A stretch of 64,000 bases of DNA from Nymphalis io (taxonomy: Eukaryota > Arthropoda > Insecta > Lepidoptera > Nymphalidae), in the NCBI RefSeq assembly GCF_905147045.1, contig NC_065898.1:11966001-12030000 (forward strand), given 5' to 3'. Position numbers and translations under genes: made by a program. Positions 34,727-46,890 of the stretch are shown one piece after another; position 1 is the first letter of the stretch, and every line of letters begins with the position of its first letter. The notes beneath the pieces were generated by a model that saw only the letters and a program-made list of their open reading frames with translations, searched no databases and was not told the DNA's origin.

Positions 34727-34850
34727 ATGTGGCACGTAGCAGAATTTCAGTGAAATTAGACACATGCAGGTTTCCTCATGATATTTTCCTTCACCGTATA
34801 GCACGAGATGAATTATAAGCATATGAAAATTCAGTGGCTCTCGGCTTAAT
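34727..34850 (-). repeat. SINE A, internally deleted
   Basis: Middle block 'tttcctcatgatattttcct' and the extreme head 'ctcggctt' are joined directly, with the tRNA region lost. It lies 40 bp from an opposite-strand copy. Confidence 0.7.
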
Positions 34851-35682
34851 AGTAGTATTAAAAACAATATCACAGCATGATAAAAATAAAGTATTGCAAG
34901 AGAATTATTATTAATTACATTGGCAATGATTGATTATTAGCTGTTTTGTCATGTGTGTAACATTACAATAACACTTCACATAGAATCAAATTATTATTTT
35001 TTAAACTTTATTTTATTTAAAATTATTTTGTTTTTTTTTTTTTTTTAATTATGTATTTTTATTAACTAATAATTCCTTATTCATAATATGTAATTGTTCT
35101 TATGATATTATTATTAATGCTATGTATACTAGTAATTGATATGCATCGATTTCTTTTGTTGACGTTAATTATTTTGAATAAATAAATAAACACTTATTTC
35201 ATTATCTTTCATACCATACACCAATAATATTAATAATATTATATGTATGTCTCGATTAGTGTATTTTGGAAATTTTCATAGAAATTCTATTCACATTTCA
35301 AAAAATAACTGTTAGGGATATTTACACTCGGTGCTCAAGACTAGGGAATATTTTTAACAAAAGTTTGAATACTTACGAGAATAATATTATATAGCATAAC
35401 ATTGATTACTACTATACAAACAGTGACAAACATTCTATAAGCACGAGAAGTTAAGACAAACTTATAACACAGTTTCCGTCTCCGCAAAGTCAATTCATCC
35501 TTCATTGGGTAAGGTGTTTGCTTATAATAAAATTTCGCTCAGCTTTGAAATCAACATGAGTAAATAAGTCTTATAAGTTAATAAAATATTATTTAAACAA
35601 TCGTCGAGTTGATATTTGTTGATTTTTATGCAGAATATATATTTTTATTTTCGATAAAACGTAATTCAATTAGTGGAAAACT

Positions 35683-36032
35683 ATTGAATTTCTGGCCGGT
35701 TCATCTTCGTAGAATCTAATCCAAACTGGTGATAATTTTGAATTAGATTTATTCTTGTAAAATTCCAATATGGCCTAATAGTTAGATCGTGTGAATCTTA
35801 ACTGATAATCGTGGATTCAAACCCGGGCAACACTGAATTTCCATGTGCTTCATTTGTGTTATAATTCATCTCGTGTTTGACGGTCAAGGAAAAAATCGTG
35901 AGAAAACCTGCATGTGTCTAATTTTAATGAAATGCTGCCACATGTGTATTTCACCAACCAACATTGGAGCAATGATGATTCAAAGGTTATTGTAATATCC
36001 TACTTGAATAAAGTCAATTTAGATTTTAATCC
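35683..36032 (+). repeat. Family F element split by a SINE A
   Basis: F sequence at 35683-35763 ('gaatttctggccggttcatc') resumes after the SINE at 35978 ('gattcaaaggttattgtaat', 'cctacttgaataaagt'). Confidence 0.6.
35764..35977 (+). repeat. SINE A, 3'-truncated
   Basis: A box region 'tatggcctaatagttag', B box 'gattcaaaccc'; similarity stops after 'aacattggagcaatga'. Confidence 0.75.
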
Positions 36033-36091
36033 CGGTGGTCATGGAATAGATAACGGCTTGATGAATATACAGATACAACTAATTATATGTT

Positions 36092-36095
<4 letters not shown>

Positions 36096-36127
<32 letters not shown>

Positions 36128-36366
36128 TTCTAGGACATTATTCACACGCGGCCATCTGATCCCAAATTAAGCAGAGCTTGTACTATGGAAACCAGACAAC
36201 TGATATACTACATATACTACTTTTCTTTTGTAAATACATACTTATATAAATAATTACACCCAGACTCACTACAAACAGATATGTTTATGGACACAAATGT
36301 CTGTCCAGGGTGGGAATCGAACCCACAACCTTCAGCGTGATAGGCAACTTACCAACCACGCCAACT
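36096..36366 (-). repeat. SINE D, full length with (ATA)n tail
   Basis: Tail of about 11 ATA units (36096-36128), body 'cacgcggccatctgatccca', B box (minus) 'ggttcgattcc', head 'gttggcgtggttgg'. Confidence 0.87.
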
Positions 36367-36374
36367 AATTTAAT

Positions 36375-36580
36375 TTTTTATAAAATAGGCGAAAGGCGGT
36401 TAAATGTTTAAATGTTGAAAGTAAATTAAGACGTTATGTTCCTTGTGCCTGTAACTACACTGGCTCACTCATCCTTCAAACCGTAACACAACAATACCAA
36501 GTACTGATGTTTTGCGGTAGAATATCTTATGAGTGGGTGGTACCTACCCAGAAGAGCTTGCACAAAGCTCTACCACCAGT
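36375..36580 (-). repeat. Family B, internally deleted
   Basis: The tail remnant 'ttttataaaataggcg' is joined to the 5' half of the family, ending 'gctctaccaccagt'. Confidence 0.78.
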
Positions 36581-37078
36581 TATTCTTATTCATTTAAAAA
36601 AAGAACATAAATATTATGAAACCATATGGATGCGATTTCAAGTCCTGAGATAAGATTGTCTTTGAAAGTCATATTTATCTAAGTTAAGAGTCATACTATA
36701 TAAAAAAGCAAAATAAATATCACCTTTCAACTGAAATATCAAAGTCATCTTCAAGCGTGGACAAAAGTAAAGGAAAGCCGCCGGCGAGGCTCTATTCATA
36801 CTTGTCAAACAATATAACCTACACAAATAACGAAGGTATACTCGAGTCAACAATCCAGACCAAACATCGGGCGTTCTAGTGCTTACATTGTAATATCCGA
36901 AGGGAGACAATAATTTTTGATACGATGAAATTATTTACAGGTTGAATTGAGTTGATTTGAAATAAGACAAAGACCATTTTTAACAAAAGGTAGCAGCTTC
37001 AAATCCGAAAGGAATTACTGTATTTTTCAAAATGAAATTGTTATATGAAACTATGTGCCAAGACAAATTATTTAGCTG

Positions 37079-37285
37079 AACCGAGATTGCCTAGTGGCTA
37101 AGAAATGTGAATCTTAGATGAAGGTTACCGAAATGCCTGTACGAGCGCCTCTGAGTCTTAGTTAGGTACTTTGTGCTTATTTAATCTAGTGCTTAGAAGG
37201 AAAACATCGTAAATAAACCTGTAGGATAAATAATATAAATTTGCCTGTAATTACACTAGCACACTGACCAAACCGGAATATTTTA
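37079..37285 (+). repeat. Relics of SINE A (+) and family B (-)
   Basis: 37079-37225 keeps 'accgagattgcctagtggct' and 'aaggaaaacatcgtaaata'. 37240-37285 keeps 'tgcctgtaattacactagca' of B in reverse. Confidence 0.5.
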
Positions 37286-37364
37286 TTTTCAAATTTTAAT
37301 GATTGGATGGTTCTCCTAAGTTATGAGATGACTCATGATGGACACGATGGACTTATAAGTTAAT

Positions 37365-37503
37365 TTAGTGAACTATTTATGCTTAAGGACGGTCAAATGA
37401 CACGGTCAGTATATTTCGTCAATACGTTGAACGATGTGTCAATTAATAATATAATGGGTTCAAATCCTGATATGTGATGATTATTTATATGTTTATTAAT
37501 AAA
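37365..37503 (-). repeat. Inverted-repeat flank 1, right copy
   Basis: Reverse complement of 33979-34117, again lying directly beyond the tail of a SINE A copy. Confidence 0.85.
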
Positions 37504-37804
37504 GTAACAGCCTGTTAATGTCCCACTGCTGGGCTAAGGCCTCCTCTCCTCTTATTGAGGAGAAGGCTTGGTGCTTATTCCACCACGCTGCTCCAGTGCG
37601 GTTTGGTGGAATACACATGTGGCAGAATTTCAGTGAAATTAGACACATGCAGGTTTCCTCACGATGTTTTCCTTCATCGTAAAGCAGGACATGAATTATA
37701 ATTACAAAATAAGCACATGAAAATTCAGTGGTGCTAGTCCGGGGATTTGAACCCACGATCATCGGTAAAGATTAATGCGTTCTTACCACTGGGCCATCTC
37801 GGCT
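37504..37804 (-). repeat. SINE A, full length
   Basis: From 'gtaacagcctgttaatgtcc' to 'gggccatctcggct'. It has the 'taagaggagaggagg' variant in the pyrimidine-rich block, unlike the copy at 33701. Confidence 0.88.
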
Positions 37805-38218
37805 CTTTATATACATAAAGACAATATTAAGATAAACCTGATTTGTATATTATAAGCTTAATAAAACCTATATCTCCTCGATGTTTTTATTTAGATTAGG
37901 ATTAATTCTTCCACTACACTATAATGGAACAAGATAATTTCGTTTTAAATTTTGATAGCCAAGGATTTACGGCTTGGAGTTCATTAAAAGTCGTTATAAC
38001 AACGTCGTCCGAAAATCACCGAGAAATGTTGATTTGCTTAAAAAACTTTTAGAAGAAGGTTATTCAAAATACATTTTCAATGTAAATATTTTATCTTTTT
38101 TCGGTTCATTTTTTTATAATGAGATATGAATGAAATATTAGACCAAGATACGTCATCATTAAAATATAGTCTGTGATTATGTGTTTTTTTTCATACATTA
38201 TAGTTATTTCATATTTTT

Positions 38219-38470
38219 ACTGGTGGTAGGGCTTTGTGCAAGCTCGTCTGCGTAGGTACCACCCACTCATCAGATATTCTACCGCAAAATAGCAATACTT
38301 GATATTGTTGTGTTCCGGTTTGAAGGGTGAGTGAGCCAGTGTAATTACAGGCACAAGGGACATAAAATCTTAGTTCCCAAGGTTGGTAGCGCATTGGCTA
38401 TAAGCGATGGTTGACATTTCTTACAATGCCAATGTCCATATGCTCGTCCACCTTCCTATTCTATAAATTA
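38219..38470 (+). repeat. Family B retroposon with tail deletion
   Basis: Full head; about 40 bp lost between 'ccaatgtcc' and 'atatgctcgtcc'; tail 'tattctataaattaaaaa'. Confidence 0.88.
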
Positions 38471-38472
38471 AA

Positions 38473-38727
38473 AAGATGGCCGAGTGGTTAGAACGCGTGA
38501 ATCTTAACCGATGATCGTGGGTTCAAACCAGAGAAAGCTCCACTGAATTTTCGTGTGCTTAATTTGTGTTTATAATTAATCTCGAGCTTGATGGTGAAGG
38601 AAAACATAGTGAGAAAACCGCCATGTGTCTAATTTCATTGAAAGTCTGCAACATATGTATTCGACCGACCCGCATTGAAGCAGCGTAGTGGAACACGCTC
38701 CAGGAGTAGGACATTCACAGGCTATTC
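38473..38727 (+). repeat. SINE A, inserted next to a family B tail
   Basis: Head 'gatggccgagtggttagaac', B box 'ggttcaaacca'; the pyrimidine/purine block before 'aggacattcacaggct' is deleted. Confidence 0.8.
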
Positions 38728-38907
38728 AGACATGACGTACAAAATATGTATTTGAATATTCAAGTAGTTTCTTATAAACACTTTTTTAACGTCTTGTTAC
38801 TAGAATACGTAAAACTAACGCCGGTTCAGAATACAGATTCTACTGAGTATGTAATAATCCTTATCTATTTATACAAAATTTATTTGTATACCTATGCTGT
38901 ATGTTAA

Positions 38908-39040
38908 ACTAGTTTCCGCGCGCGGCCTCGCCCGTGCGTGAGGCTATGTGTTAGGTAAACTTTTCTGTACCCGTTACGACGTATATGCCATATTAAACAC
39001 ATATTTACTTACATTTGCATTTGTAATATTAGTAAGAATG
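38908..39040 (-). repeat. Family G element
   Basis: Reverse copy from 'actagtttccgcgcgcggcc' to 'gtaatattagtaag'. Confidence 0.55.
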
Positions 39041-39889
39041 CTTGTGTCTATGTAAGCTCATGGTTCATTTTGTTATGTACCTCTAAATTTTTAAGTATTC
39101 AATTATTACCAATCAATATTGCGAGCACGTGTTATTACAGACACAAGACAAAAATCACCGTTGATTCCACGAGGGGCGGTTTATATTGTAAAGAATGCTA
39201 TATAATTACCACAGACACACCACTCTATCAGCAGTAGGTGACATTTGACCGTCTGCTTTCTCTATATTGATGACCAATTATGTGAAGCTCCAAAAATATT
39301 CCCACAAAAAAGAATAATATTTCATATATCTATGTAGGTAAATATGAGATTTGTACATGTATGTTCTTCTTAAAAAATAAATAATTGTATGTCCTTTAAT
39401 ATTTACGTTATTTGTAGACCCGTGCGAAGCCGCTACTGGTAGCTGGTATATTATATTGCTGCTTATATATTGCTGCTTATTTTAATGAATTTCATAATAA
39501 GTTATAAAGTCTTATATAGAAAGATATTTATAAAAATAGGAAATAGCTTTTTCAACGAAGTGTTATTTATAATAAAAATAAATATCAAGAATTTATTTTC
39601 ACCACGATATAATTTTTCACATTTATAAATCAATAGCGACGCGCCTCGACTTCGCGAAGCGATTTAAGCTTTATACCGGGATATATTTTATAAATATCTT
39701 TAAAGATCTTGAAAACGTCTACAGAATTGTCTGGGATAGGATATAGCTCTTATAAATAAATCAATGTTGAACTCCTATTGTAAGAATTGATAGAAGTTAT
39801 TTTTATTTTCACCACGCTGTTCCTGTACGAGTAAGTATTATTATCGCTCCTGTGTCAGAATTTTCGTTTCACCACAGCACTAGATAACT

Positions 39890-40264
39890 AATAATAATAA
39901 TAATGTCCTCCAGACCGCTTTCGGCCACGGCGGCCAATCTCAAGAGAGATTAGCTAACTGCGCAGTAGATATTATCGTGCACAAGTGTGTGCGCAAACAC
40001 AGGCGCACACTTTATTCTTTAACTCTAATAATCCGATTGGATGGGAATCCGGCACGACCGGAAAGAGTTCAGGCGCAGGACCAACGGCTTTACGTGTTTT
40101 TCGAGGCACGGGAGTGTACAATCTTCCAACTTCCATACTGAGCTGCTGCTGAGAATTTTCTGACAGAAAAACCCAATAACTTTTTATTGGCCCGACCTGG
40201 GAATTGAACTTAGGACCTCCGAGTCTGCGGCCTTACATTAAGCCACTAGACCAACGAGGCAGTC
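39890..40264 (-). repeat. SINE C, full length with TSD
   Basis: Perfect 10-bp TSD 'ctagataact' (39880-39889 and 40265-40274). The (ATA)n tail is at the left and the head 'ctagaccaacgaggca' at the right. B box (minus) 'agttcaattcc'. 375 bp defines the full length of this family. Confidence 0.92.
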
Positions 40265-40686
40265 CTAGATAACTCAACAGAAACTACTAAATTATACTGT
40301 TCTGTATGTAAACCCACGACCAAAGTTTAACATACTGAATGATATCATTTGGCGGCAACCATTGTTATCAATAGAATAAATAAATAAAATTATAATTTAA
40401 ATTGTTTTCGTTGAATAAAAATATGTTCTTATTGAAGTAATTGTTATATTATAACAATTATTATCATGCTTATGTCTTAAATAATGTATTTGTCAATTAT
40501 ATATTTTTGTAACATTGAATTTGTTAGTTTCATTGAACAAATAATAAATAAATGTGCTGTCGAATTGGAGGGCGTTAGTAGCTACGACACAGTTTAATAC
40601 TATTGTAATTACTATCGTATGTTATATGTATTAATTGTTCGTAATAAATAATATCTATTTATAATGTTATATACCATATAATATAT

Positions 40687-40974
40687 TTATATTTTCATAT
40701 TTAAAAATATACATGACGATTTAATTATACTTTTATCAAAATTTTCGTAAAAATCGTCGGGATCTTTTGGCAAATATTTATGTATATTTATATAATTGGG
40801 TCTTTGTACCCTTTTATAAGGCAGAATAGCGTACAGGTCTCGTATCCGAATCTTTTCGAAGCGGCCTTTCTGGGAGAATTTTTGAACACATTCGTCAAAT
40901 ATTTGTTCGTACAAAAGTCGAGTGAATAGAAATCCTAACACATACAAAAGATACACTGCTTGTATTGTTTGCAT
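40687..40974 (-). CDS. Intronless 95-codon ORF antisense in Shaw intron 1
   Basis: Unrecognised. ATG at 40974-40972, in-frame TGA 13 codons upstream, TAA at 40689-40687, not overlapping any repeat listed here. The N-terminus MQTIQAVYLLYVLGFLFTRL could be a signal anchor. The rest is charged and aromatic, with 'RIRDLYAILPYKR' and an acidic 'KDPDDFYENFDK' stretch, and looks less like random AT-rich translation than other ORFs here. Two TATAAAAG octamers lie upstream on the same strand (41062-41055 and 40993-40986); the nearer is too close to the ATG to serve it as a normal TATA box. It could be a nested gene or a chance ORF. Confidence 0.3.
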   Translation of the reverse strand: MQTIQAVYLLYVLGFLFTRLLYEQIFDECVQKFSQKGRFEKIRIRDLYAILPYKRVQRPNYINIHKYLPKDPDDFYENFDKSIIKSSCIFLNMKI

Positions 40975-41071
40975 TCTAATTTTACCTTTTATATCGCTTA
41001 GATAATATCAGTAAATAATATTTTTTACATAATACGAATAAGTGATACTTTGTGCTTTTATAATACAATTA

Positions 41072-41438
41072 CTGCCTTGTTGGTCTAATGGCTTGATGTA
41101 AGGCCTCACACCCGGAGGTCCTGGTTTCAATTCCCAGGTCGGCCTAATAAAAAGTTATTGGGTTTTTCTGTCAGATTCTCAGTGGCAGCCCGGAGCCTGG
41201 AAGTTGGAAGTGTGAACTCCCGTGCCTCGGAAAGTACGTAAAGCCGTTGGTCGTGCGCCTGAACTCTTTCCGGTCGTGTCGGATTGCCGTCCCATTGAAT
41301 TATGAGAGTTAGGGAATAGAGAGTGCACCTGTATTTGCGCACACACTTGTGCACTGTAATTTCTCCTGCGTAGTTGGCTAATCTCTCTTGAGATTGGTCT
41401 TCGTGGCTGAAATCGATCTGGAAGACATTATTATAATC
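41072..41438 (+). repeat. SINE C, full length
   Basis: Head 'ctgccttgttggtctaatgg', B box 'ggtttcaattccc', body to 'ctggaagacattattataat'. Confidence 0.88.
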
Positions 41439-42139
41439 CAATTTCATTGAGTTTTAGTTGTAACATCTTTAGAAAGTGAAGTTGCGCTGTTTATAATTTC
41501 TCTAGATGTTATTCCTATAGTAATTTATAACCTAACGGAAAGCTGTAAGTACCGACTAATCGTTATGTCTAATAACGAAAAGTTAAAAATGATTTCACTG
41601 TTTCTGATAAAAGTAATTTGACTTTCGATAGAAGAAGACAAAGCATTTTAATTATTTAACGTTTTTAAGTAAGGGAGCTAATATTTAGGTTTATTTTATC
41701 AATGGGACGTCTTTTTTATTTAAATTCAATTTAGCAAAATATGTTTTATAGATTTTTATATTATATATATTAATATAACCTCGACCTTGTCTAAGCTCAA
41801 TTCAATAAAAGATTCAATTTAAATAAAAAAAAATATGTACATTTATTTACTAGGAATGGTTTCAAAAGGTGTGCGATACTAAGGGTACATGATTAAAAGT
41901 GAAGCACACTTTATTACGCAATAAAAAGAACGCAATCCTTTTTGTGAAAGCTTTAAAATGTGTTAATCTTTATCGTGAGTTTCTACTTCATAACACATCT
42001 AGGCAACTTTTCAACGGCTTTTACACGAATGAACATACGTCCGCCTCGTGTATATTCCGATTTGTTTTTTTTTTTAATTATTTTCCAAAACCAGTGATAT
42101 ATTTTGGTAGGTTTTGAATCACTGCTTTCGAAATAAGTA

Positions 42140-42610
42140 TTTGACGGCGAGGATTGAGGTACCCTTAGTCATTATCTATCCCTGAAAATGTGTATGTAAA
42201 ATTTCATAATGATCAGTTCAGTAGTTAAAACGTGAAAACAACCAAACTCACGTTCACATATATAATAATAGTTATAGTGTTCTAGAATGTTCCTGTCACA
42301 GAGTCATTATGCTAAACTGTTTTTGCGGCTTCGGCCTTCATAGAATAAAATAGAATATTTTAATTGCACATAACTGACTGTTGCGAAATTTCACCCAATT
42401 AATATTATTAAGTCCGTTGCATATCCCTGTGGCATTGCTTCTAACGTGCATAGAATAAATTGGTAGATGTGTTTTAATAATCTCTAGATATTATAAAACA
42501 TGGTCCCCCGCCGCATCTGCCGCGATTAACTCAAAAACTACTGAATGGATTTCCATAGGGTTTACACCAACGGGCGGAAGGAGTTTTGTGAAAATTAGAT
42601 TAAATGTTGC
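42140..42610. repeat. Relics of family G-like repeats
   Basis: 'tttcataatgatcagttcag' near 42200 and 'actcaaaaactactgaatgg' near 42530 match phrases common in the 5' part of lepidopteran G-type elements. The boundaries are unclear. Confidence 0.35.
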
Positions 42611-42661
42611 CTCGTAAACTATTAAGGTTATGGTATGGTAAACCATTAAAGTTATGAAAAA

Positions 42662-42966
42662 GCCGATATGGCCCAGTGGTAAGAACGCGTGAATCTTAAC
42701 CGATGATCGCGGGTTCAAGCCCAGGCAAGCACCACTGAATATTCATGTGCTTAATTTGTGTTTATAATTCATCTCGTGCTTGACGGTGTAGGAAAACATC
42801 GTGAGGAAACCTTTATATGTCAAATTTCACTGCAATTCTGCCACATGTGTATTCCACCAACCCGCACTGGAGCAGCGTGGTGGAATAAGCACCAACCCTT
42901 CTCCTCAATAAGAGGAGAGGAGGCCTTAGCCCAGCAGTGGGACATTCACAACCTGTTACTGTAAAC
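42662..42966 (+). repeat. SINE A, full length
   Basis: Head 'gccgatatggcccagtggta', B box 'ggttcaagccc', 'taagaggagaggagg' variant, tail 'cctgttactgtaaa'. Confidence 0.88.
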
Positions 42967-43387
42967 CAAAAAAGTTATATGTATTAAGATATAAACGTTC
43001 TATGTACTTATTGGTTTCATCTCATATCAGACAAAGAATGTGATAAAGCCCGAAACCGCATCGAAAACCGCCAAAGCGAACAAATGGCGCAAACATTCGT
43101 GTCTCTCCAAATTATATAATATTTGTTCCATTTGTAGTTAAACACGTTGAATTTATAATAATAGACCAAAAATATTTCTTAACCACATAACGTCCCGTTT
43201 TATTAGTGTAGGTCTACTTATTGTTGATAATCGAAATTGCAATTTAACGGGGTATCGCTGGTAGCATTGTAGTCATGATTGATAATTTATTAGTCATTAT
43301 TTGTATAACAGCTATTTTTAACTTAGATTTCAATATACTTATGTAAGTAAAAAATATATTACAAAATGATGAAAAAGTATTAATTTA

Positions 43388-43712
43388 CTGGTGTTAGGGT
43401 TTTGTGCAAGCTTGTCTGGGTAGGTACCTTCCACTTATTAGATATTCTACCGCAAAACAGCAGTACTTGATATTATTGTGTTCCGGTTTAATTACAGATC
43501 CAGTGTAATTACAGGCACAAGGGGCCATATCATCATAGTTTCTATGGTTGGTGGCGCATTGGCGATGGATAACATTTCTTACATTGTCATTTAATTTACC
43601 ATATTGTAACTAAGACGTATGTTCAAGAAAACCATGAGCTATCGTTTCCTAACTGGTAACATGACAATTCAAATTGTAAAACCTTTTTGAATAAAGTTTA
43701 CTTTGATTATAT
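43388..43712 (+). repeat. Family B (truncated) plus family F tail piece
   Basis: B from 'actggtgttagggttttgtg' to about 43593. At 43672-43712 'cctttttgaataaagttta' matches the end of family F. Confidence 0.65.
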
Positions 43713-44279
43713 TTCATTTTATATTTATAATAGAGCAATATACATACATACGTTCCAGTAGCTATGTACTGGTTATAACTGATTTTTAATGCAAGGTCAC
43801 TAATTAAAATCTTAGTACGAGTACGTGTATATTTTATTAAATACACGATATGGTTATCTAACGATGAGTACTTCTGGCTATTAGAAGACGTGACATTTTG
43901 AGGTGCCTTTTTAACTGTGCGGTATAAAATCTGATCTTAGTGGCAGCGGTTTTATCTCGTTTCTTTTTTTTTTAAATTAAACAGCCACAGCTGTTAAATT
44001 TGTTTCGGTTTACGAGTTTATTAAGTTCTTCCAATATTCAGGGCTGTATTTGGAGCGGAGTTCGCTTTATATTGCTGGAATAAAACGAGTCAGTGGAATG
44101 CAAATTTTTACTACACCAAAAAATTGTTCTATATCTGTTCTCGTTGTATGGGTATACCTATTTTGAATGGTTATGTAGGATTCTGGTATAGCACAGATGA
44201 TATGCCAATGTGGATAGAAAGCATTTAACTTAACTGTATATAACGGGCTTAAATTTGGACAAGTACCGTTGACTTTTTA

Positions 44280-44405
44280 CGTGCGAACACATTTTGTGCT
44301 CGGTGGTGACGGTGAATACATTGGTAAGGAACTTACTTGTATGTTGGATGAAATCTGTCACATGTGTAGCCGGATTGGACCAGCATGGGAGCTGGGTACC
44401 TTTCA
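44280..44405 (+). repeat. SINE A middle part, diverged
   Basis: 'tgctcggtggtgacggtgaa', 'ctgtcacatgtgtagcc' and 'ggaccagcatgg' follow family order. The 73-codon ORF across it is a shadow. Confidence 0.45.
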
Positions 44406-44771
44406 GAAGGTTCACGATCAAATTTGTTCCACAAAAGGTGTACGAGTTCTTTTTGCAGTTCTCCGTTATATGATAAAAAGTTTTCGTTAACAGTGTTAGG
44501 TTTTAGTATATTTTTATTATTCTATGTCTGACAGAAAAAAATATAAAAAAGAGGATTAAAACAATTTATTCAATCAATACATTGACTTTGAGACATAGCT
44601 AAACTTCATAATTTGTAATTTGGATAGGCTGTATATGGTTTCATGAATGATTAAATATTGATTGAATGAAATTGAAGTGTTTTGTGATTTAATCTCAATA
44701 GATTTAAAAATATTTTATTAAAAAAAGTAAATTCAGAAAATTAGAAATCACTTCTCTTGAAATAACGTTGA

Positions 44772-45062
44772 TGATTATGAGCTTATTCTACCAAGCTCCT
44801 TAAATGCGAGTTGGTGCTCATATACTTACGTAAATGTGACTGATTTTTATACAACAAATTCAGGTTTCCTCTCAAAGTTTTACTTCACCATCGAGCATGA
44901 TTTGAACTATAAATACAAATTAATCACATGAAAATTCAGTCGTTCTTGCCCAGATTTGAACCCAAAAACTTTGTTCAAGATTCAGTGTTGTTTTGGCCAA
45001 ATAAGCTTAACCGTCTTCTCAAATGGAGAGGAAGTCTTAGTGAGACATTTATAGGCATGAGG
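44772..45062. repeat. Two old SINE A relics, head to head
   Basis: 44772-44985 reads in reverse ('gaactataaatacaaattaa', 'cccagatttgaaccc'). 45004-45062 is a forward tail piece ('ctcaaatggagaggaagtct'). Confidence 0.5.
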
Positions 45063-45546
45063 AACACAGTTGGTCTTACATGATTAGACAAACAATGCTC
45101 TGTCTTCTTCTTTCGAATGTAAAATTAATAATGACAGAAAGAGTTAAATGAGTGTTCAACTAAACAGCCCCTAAGCAAGGTATATAGGTAAGGTTGTGTA
45201 TGTTTATTTGAAAATTATCAATGCTATCGAAAGATATGTCATTGTACTTGGGCTATCGTTCAATCAATCTTATCGGTTAATTTAAAGCTGTCAGAATTGT
45301 ATAGATATTTTGTATGTCTGTTCAACTATACAGTAGTTGATATTTATTGATATTTTGAAGCATCACATGATACTCTATTTGTGTAACGATAAGCTGCGGA
45401 TGACAGAAATTCAAAACTAAACTAAAAAAAATAACAGCAAAATGTGAAAAAAATAAATTGGTTTATTTATAGCGTAGTAAGGTTCAATCGTTTTTTGCTT
45501 GCAGATTAAAAACATATATTTATTACAACAGATAAAATATTATTAT

Positions 45547-45866
45547 TTTTTTTTTTATAGAATAGGAAGGTGGACGAGCATATGGGCCACCTGATGGTAA
45601 GTGGTCACCAAACGCCCTTAGACATTGGCATTCTAAGAAATGTCAACCATCGCTTATAGCCAATGCGCCACCAACCTTGGGAACTAAGATTTTATGCCTG
45701 TAATTACACTAGCTCACTCACCCTTCAAACCGGAACACAACAATATCAAGTATTGCTGTTTTGCGGTAGAATATCTGATGAGTGGGTGGTACCTACCCAG
45801 ACGAGCTTGCACAAAGCCCTACCACCAGTAAAGCCCTACCACCAGTACAAAGCCCTACCACGAGTT
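45547..45866 (-). repeat. Family B, full length with triplicated end
   Basis: Normal reverse copy to 45829. The terminal unit 'aaagccctaccaccagt' is then repeated twice more (45830-45846 and 45847-45866, the last slightly altered). Confidence 0.88.
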
Positions 45867-46613
45867 GTGATATTATTCTATTATCAGAAATATTAATTTA
45901 TAACGCTTTTGAGTGGCGGTTTTTCTGTAAACACAATGGTTGTTGCGGCGTATTCCTAAACCGGTACTTGCTTAATAGTATAACTTTCTTTGTAAACTAA
46001 ACTAAAGAAAATATATGTATATTTTAGTGTGATTTTATTAAAGTAAGATCTTATTACTACTATATATTTTTTTTTCTTTTTAATATTTCGGAGAAAAAAA
46101 AGAAAGATTCAATTAAGTAATATGAAAAAAAACTTACTTAAATAAATAACAAAATGAAATAAACAAGTAATTCTAAAATCAAAGTATATAGAATCTTTGA
46201 TAGGACTATGTGCATAACTAATAAACTATTATTACTTTTTCGAAGATTATAATTATTTAGAAAAAGAAGTATTAATTTAATATTTACATACATTAAATGA
46301 AAAGCAATAACCATTTGGGACTATGGTTTCCTTAGAAAATAACCGTCAAAAGATTCCACAGTTATATATAAATAATATATGATGGACTTAATATATAATT
46401 TAGTACAGTATTTATATAACAAAAGGTTTAACGGAAACGTTTTGATCTTAAGGTGTTTCAGTTCAAGTCAAGATGTATATTCAGTCTTCGTTTAATATTC
46501 GGTTTCACGTCTCATTGACTTCAAGTAACTCTCAGGGGTTCAGTGATTTGGAGATAAACGTGTATTTATTCGGATTTATTTTTTAAGTGAATAATGTTTT
46601 GTTTGTGATTTCT

Positions 46614-46743
46614 TCTTGTAATTATACTGTCTCACTCACTCTTCAAACCGGACCACAACAATACCAAGTACTGTTGTTTTGCGGTTGAATATCTGATGAG
46701 TGGTACCTACCCAGACGAGCTTGCACAAAGCCCTACCACAAGT
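46614..46743 (-). repeat. Family B head half, reverse
   Basis: 'cactcttcaaaccggaccac' through 'gccctaccacaagt'. It lies 6 bp from a forward B copy. Confidence 0.78.
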
Positions 46744-46749
46744 GAAAAG

Positions 46750-46890
46750 TAGGAAGTAGGTACCTCAGATGTTCTACCGCTAAACAACAATAAATAGTAT
46801 TGTTGCGTTCTGACTTTAAAGATCAGTGCAACAATGTAACTACAGGCAAAAGTGACATAACATTTAAATTCCCAAAGTTGGAAGCGAGGA
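46750..46890 (+). repeat. Family B, diverged, forward
   Basis: 'gaagtaggtacctcagatgt', 'gtattgttgcgttctgactt', 'taacatttaaattcccaaag'. It forms an imperfect palindrome with the copy at 46614. Confidence 0.65.
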
